From contig DWWN01000047.1 in the NCBI GenBank assembly GCA_019119685.1, positions 25,631-89,630 of the forward strand: a stretch of DNA of 64,000 bases. The letters are read 5' to 3'. Below are positions 60,313 through 64,000 of the stretch, piece after piece (within the stretch, counting starts at the first letter, position 1; every line of letters begins with the position of its first letter). The notes under the pieces were generated by a model. The model saw only the letters and a list, made by a program, of their open reading frames with translations, was not told the DNA's origin and ran no database searches. The translations under genes and the position numbers were made by a program. The stretch is from Candidatus Faecalibacterium faecigallinarum. Its GTDB lineage: Bacteria > Bacillota > Clostridia > Oscillospirales > Ruminococcaceae.

Positions 60313-61683
60313 TCACTGGCTCAGGCCCAGGACGGTGCCGTAGTTGCCGGGCAGCTCCACGATCAGGCGGCCGTTTTCAACGCGGGCCGCCACGTCCTGG
60401 CTGCCGGCGCAGTCCGCCAGCAGGTCCTCCGCGTCTTCGGCGGGCACCGGCAGCGGCAGTTCCAGCCGGGCCGGGGCGTCGGCGTTGTTCAGGACGGTGA
60501 CGAGGGCGCGGCCGTCCAGCACCCGGGCAAAGGCATAGCGCTCGGTGGTCAGCAGCAGCTCCTGCGGCTTGCCGTAGGTCAGGGCCGGCTCAGCGGCTTT
60601 CAGCCTGCCCAGCGCCGCGTATACGCTGGTGATGGGGTTCGCCTCGAGGGCGCCCTCATAGTCTGCCAGGTCCAGGCAGGGGCGCAGGGGCCAGTCGCTG
60701 CCCCACTCCTTCTTGCCCTCGATGCCAAATTCCGAACCGTAATAAATGGACGGGATGCCCCACAGCGTATACACCAAAATGGCGATGTGCCGGATATGGG
60801 CGCGGTTGCGCAGCTTGTTGGGCAGGCGCTCCACGTCGTGGTTGTCCGAAAAGGTGTACAGCCGGGTGTCCCCGCACAGCCCCTGCAGCCGGCGCATGGT
60901 GTGGGCGATCTCGAAATAGTTGTGGTCGTTGTGGCTGCTCCACAGCCCCTTGTGCAGCTCGTAGTTGGTCACTGAATGGAGCATTGCGGGGTTGGCCCAC
61001 CGGCTGTAATCCCCGTGGATCACCTCGCCCATCAGCCAGAAATCGGGCTTGAGCCCCTCGGTGAAGCGGCGCAGGTTCTGCATAAAGCCAAAGTCCAGCA
61101 CGTCGGCGGCGTCCAGCCGGATGCCGTCGATGTCGAACTGTTCCACCCAGAACCGGACGGTGTCGAAGTGGTACTGCTGCACCGCGGGGTTGCGCTGGTT
61201 CAGCTTGACCAGCAGGTTGTGGCCGCCCCAGTTGGCGTAGGAAAAGCCGTCGTTGTACTCGTTGTTGCCCCAGAAGTTCACATCGCAGAACCAGTCCCGG
61301 TAGGCCGAGCCTTCCCGGTGCTCCTGCAGGTCCCGGAAGGCGAAAAAGCCCCGGCCCACATGGTTGAACACCCCGTCCACGATCACCTTCTGGCCGCGGG
61401 CATGGCAGGCCGCCACCCAGGCGGCGAACTCCTCGTTGGCGCCCAGGCGGCGGTCCACCCGGCGGTAGTCCACCGTATCGTAGCCGTGGCTGCCGCTCTC
61501 GAACAGCGGGCCAATATAGATGGCGCTGCAGCCCAGCTCAAAGGCGTGGGCGGCCCAGGCGTCCAGTTTCTGGAACGCGCCGGGCACGGCCTGACCATCG
61601 TTCTTGTGGGCGCAGCCGCACAGCCCCAGAGGGTAGATATGATAAAAAACAGCGCTGTCATACCAAGGCATAAAAAGATCCAC
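60313..61683 (-). CDS. GH13 alpha-amylase family protein
   Basis: VDGVFNHVG, IDGIRLDAADVL, FSDNHDVERL. Confidence 0.92.
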   Translation of the reverse strand: MDLFMPWYDSAVFYHIYPLGLCGCAHKNDGQAVPGAFQKLDAWAAHAFELGCSAIYIGPLFESGSHGYDTVDYRRVDRRLGANEEFAAWVAACHARGQKVIVDGVFNHVGRGFFAFRDLQEHREGSAYRDWFCDVNFWGNNEYNDGFSYANWGGHNLLVKLNQRNPAVQQYHFDTVRFWVEQFDIDGIRLDAADVLDFGFMQNLRRFTEGLKPDFWLMGEVIHGDYSRWANPAMLHSVTNYELHKGLWSSHNDHNYFEIAHTMRRLQGLCGDTRLYTFSDNHDVERLPNKLRNRAHIRHIAILVYTLWGIPSIYYGSEFGIEGKKEWGSDWPLRPCLDLADYEGALEANPITSVYAALGRLKAAEPALTYGKPQELLLTTERYAFARVLDGRALVTVLNNADAPARLELPLPVPAEDAEDLLADCAGSQDVAARVENGRLIVELPGNYGTVLGLSQ

Positions 61684-61845
61684 TCCTGTATCGTCTATCG
61701 GATTTCAGGCCGCCGGGCGGCAGCCTGTGGGAACAGTATACCACAATTTTGGATGATATGCACCAGTTCTTCCCAGTTTCAGCAAAAAAATATTGCTTGT
61801 TTAACAAAGTTTAACTAAAATTTTGCAGGTAAGGAGAATCACAGT

Positions 61846-63807
61846 ATGTATCAGTTCATGGTCCCCCAGTCTTTTTGGGACGGCGAATGCTTCGACGCCT
61901 ACCGCTGGATGGGCGCGCACCCGGAGGCAGGGCCCCGCGGCGAGGCGGGCTGGCAGTTCACCCTGTTCGCCCCTGCCGCGCAGGCGGTCTCGGTCTGCGG
62001 CAGCTGGCCCGGCGGCGAGGACGTCCCCATGGAGAAAAACGAGGCCGGCTTCTGGCGCGTGTACATCCCCGGCCCCACCGAGGGCGATACGTACCAGTAC
62101 CGCATCACCAAGGCGGACGGCTCGGTCCAGATGCACGCCGACCCCTACGCCTTTGCCAGCGAGCTGCGGCCGGGCACGGCCAGCCGGCTGGCGGTGCTGT
62201 CCTTCCCCTTTGACGACGGGGAGTGGATGGCCCACCGGGACAAGTGCCGCAACCTGCCCATGAACATCTACGAGATGCACGCCGGCAGCTGGAAGCGCCA
62301 TCCCGACGCCCCCGCCCCCGACGGCGGCGAAGGCGGCTGGTACAACTACGAGGAACTGGCCCGGGAGCTGATCCCCTGGCTGACCGAACACCACTACACC
62401 CATGTGGAGCTGCTGCCCCTGGCCGAGCACCCCTTTGACGGCAGCTGGGGCTACCAGACCACCGGCTATTTCTCGGTCACGAGCCGGTACGGCACGCCGG
62501 CCCAGTTCGCCTACTTCGTCAACGCCTGCCACCGGATGGGCATCGGGGTCATCATGGACTTTGTGCCGGTCCACTTTGCCGCCGACGCCACCGGCCTGGC
62601 CAACCTGGACGGCACCTGCCTGTACGAGTACGACAGCGACGTGGGCCAGAGCGAATGGGGCACCCACAATTTCAACTACTACCGGGGCGAGGTGCGCAGC
62701 TTTTTGAGCAGCGCCGCCGCCCTCTGGATGGATGTGTACCACTGCGACGGCATCCGCATGGACGCCATTTCCCGGGCCATCTACTGGCTGGGGGACCCGG
62801 CCCGCGGGGTGAACCAGGGTGCGCTGGACTTTCTGCGCGGGCTGAACCACGGCCTGAACCAGCGCTGGCCCACCGGTGTCTACATCGCCGAGGACTCCAC
62901 CAACTACCTCAAGATCACCGCGCCCACCCGGTACGACGGCATCGGCTTCGACTACAAGTGGGACATGGGCTGGATGCACGACACGCTGGACTATTTCGCC
63001 ACCCCCTTTGGGGAGCGGCCGGCCCAGTACGGCAAGCTGCTGTTCAGTATGCACTACTTTTACAACGAGCTGTACCTGCTGGCATTGAGCCATGACGAGG
63101 TGGTGCACGGCAAAAAGACCATCATCGACAAGCTCTGGGGCACCTATGAGGAAAAGTGCAGCCAGCTGCGCACCCTCTATTTTTATATGTTCACCCACCC
63201 GGGCAAAAAGCTGAACTTTATGGGCAACGAGCTGGCCCACTTCCGGGAGTGGGACGAGAAAAAGCAGCTGGACTGGAATCTGCTGGGCTATCCCTTCCAC
63301 GACAGTTTCCAGAAGTTTTTCGCCGAGCTGGCCCGGCTGTACGCCAGCGAGCCCGCCCTCTACGTGGGCGAGTACGACCAGCGCTGTTTCGAGTGGGTGG
63401 CCTGCGAGAGCAGCGACGAAGGCGTCTACGCCTGGCTGCGCCGGGGCCGGGGCCAGTGCCTGCTGTGCGTGATGAACACCCAGGACAAGCCCCACAAGCA
63501 GTTCCCCCTCTACCTGACCGTCCCGGCCGCCGCCGGGGAGCTGCTGAACACCGAGGCCCCCCAGTGGGGCGGCAGCTTCGAGGGGCCGGGCGCCCTCCAC
63601 ACGGTGGACGGGGGCGTCTTTGGGCGGGACTACACCCTCTTTGCCGACCTGCCCGCCATGGGCAGCCGGCTGTTCCGCCTGACGCTGGAAGCGCCCCACC
63701 CCGACGCGGCCAAGGCCAGCGCCGCCAACGCCGCCAAAAAAGCCCGGGCCGCCAAAGCCCGCGCTGCCCGCGCCGCCAAAAAAGCCGCCGGCACGGCCAA
63801 AAAGTAA
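61846..63807 (+). CDS. glgB: 1,4-alpha-glucan branching enzyme with Ala/Lys-rich C-terminal tail
   Basis: Branching-enzyme signatures ([58 protein letters not shown]). Confidence 0.95.
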   Translation: MYQFMVPQSFWDGECFDAYRWMGAHPEAGPRGEAGWQFTLFAPAAQAVSVCGSWPGGEDVPMEKNEAGFWRVYIPGPTEGDTYQYRITKADGSVQMHADPYAFASELRPGTASRLAVLSFPFDDGEWMAHRDKCRNLPMNIYEMHAGSWKRHPDAPAPDGGEGGWYNYEELARELIPWLTEHHYTHVELLPLAEHPFDGSWGYQTTGYFSVTSRYGTPAQFAYFVNACHRMGIGVIMDFVPVHFAADATGLANLDGTCLYEYDSDVGQSEWGTHNFNYYRGEVRSFLSSAAALWMDVYHCDGIRMDAISRAIYWLGDPARGVNQGALDFLRGLNHGLNQRWPTGVYIAEDSTNYLKITAPTRYDGIGFDYKWDMGWMHDTLDYFATPFGERPAQYGKLLFSMHYFYNELYLLALSHDEVVHGKKTIIDKLWGTYEEKCSQLRTLYFYMFTHPGKKLNFMGNELAHFREWDEKKQLDWNLLGYPFHDSFQKFFAELARLYASEPALYVGEYDQRCFEWVACESSDEGVYAWLRRGRGQCLLCVMNTQDKPHKQFPLYLTVPAAAGELLNTEAPQWGGSFEGPGALHTVDGGVFGRDYTLFADLPAMGSRLFRLTLEAPHPDAAKASAANAAKKARAAKARAARAAKKAAGTAKK

Positions 63808-63829
63808 AAACAAACTTTTCTATTGAAAC

Positions 63830-64000
63830 GTCCCGCCCGGACGACATGTGCGTACGGGCGGGACACATACAGGGAAATTTGCCGCTGAGAGTGTGCGAGG
63901 CCGCCAGGCCGAGTGCATGGTTCAGCGGCAAATTTTGTCCCCAGGGGAATATTAGGGGGAAGGAATTTCTGTCGCGCGACTGCGCGCAGAAATGGGTTCC
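63830..64000 (-). repeat. Structured dispersed repeat, copy C (short form, truncated by window end)
   Basis: Hairpin 63830-63864 and perfect 14-bp stem 63875-63935, then TTAGGGGGAAGGAATTTCTG...CAGAAATGGGTTCC; ~115-nt central module of A/B absent. Confidence 0.88.

Overview
High-GC Firmicutes chromosome segment, probably Oscillospiraceae/Ruminococcaceae-like (Faecalibacterium/Subdoligranulum/Gemmiger group, inferred from gene content and codon usage). Contents: two tandem CIRCE-controlled hsp20 genes; a threonine-branch cluster (lysC-thrB-hom-ACT); a class A PBP; Asp23/FakA-like genes; a P-type ATPase behind a yybP-ykoY-type (Mn2+) riboswitch; KtrB/KtrA-type K+ uptake; the pyrH-frr-uppS-cdsA-dxr-rseP-ispG-GNAT-polC cluster; YefM/RelE and HicAB toxin-antitoxin modules; tRNA-Gly(TCC); an Abi_2/AbiF HEPN gene with a putative 5' structured RNA; a ~16.6 kb, 19-gene anaerobic cobalamin operon; DUF4097 paralogs; a TetR-HD ORF; and amylase/glgB. 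The strongest candidate for something undescribed is a dispersed structured repeat with three copies (about 9495-9781, 10092-10376 and 63830-64000+). Its hairpins differ between copies by compensatory base changes. In the two complete copies it starts right after a gene's stop codon and ends in a hairpin plus T-run, suggesting a 3'-UTR/terminator-type RNA or DNA element. Second is the AbiF locus with its candidate RNA partner. Third is a promoter with a G8 tract in a 16-nt spacer, a candidate for phase variation. All calls come from reading the sequence; no database search was run.
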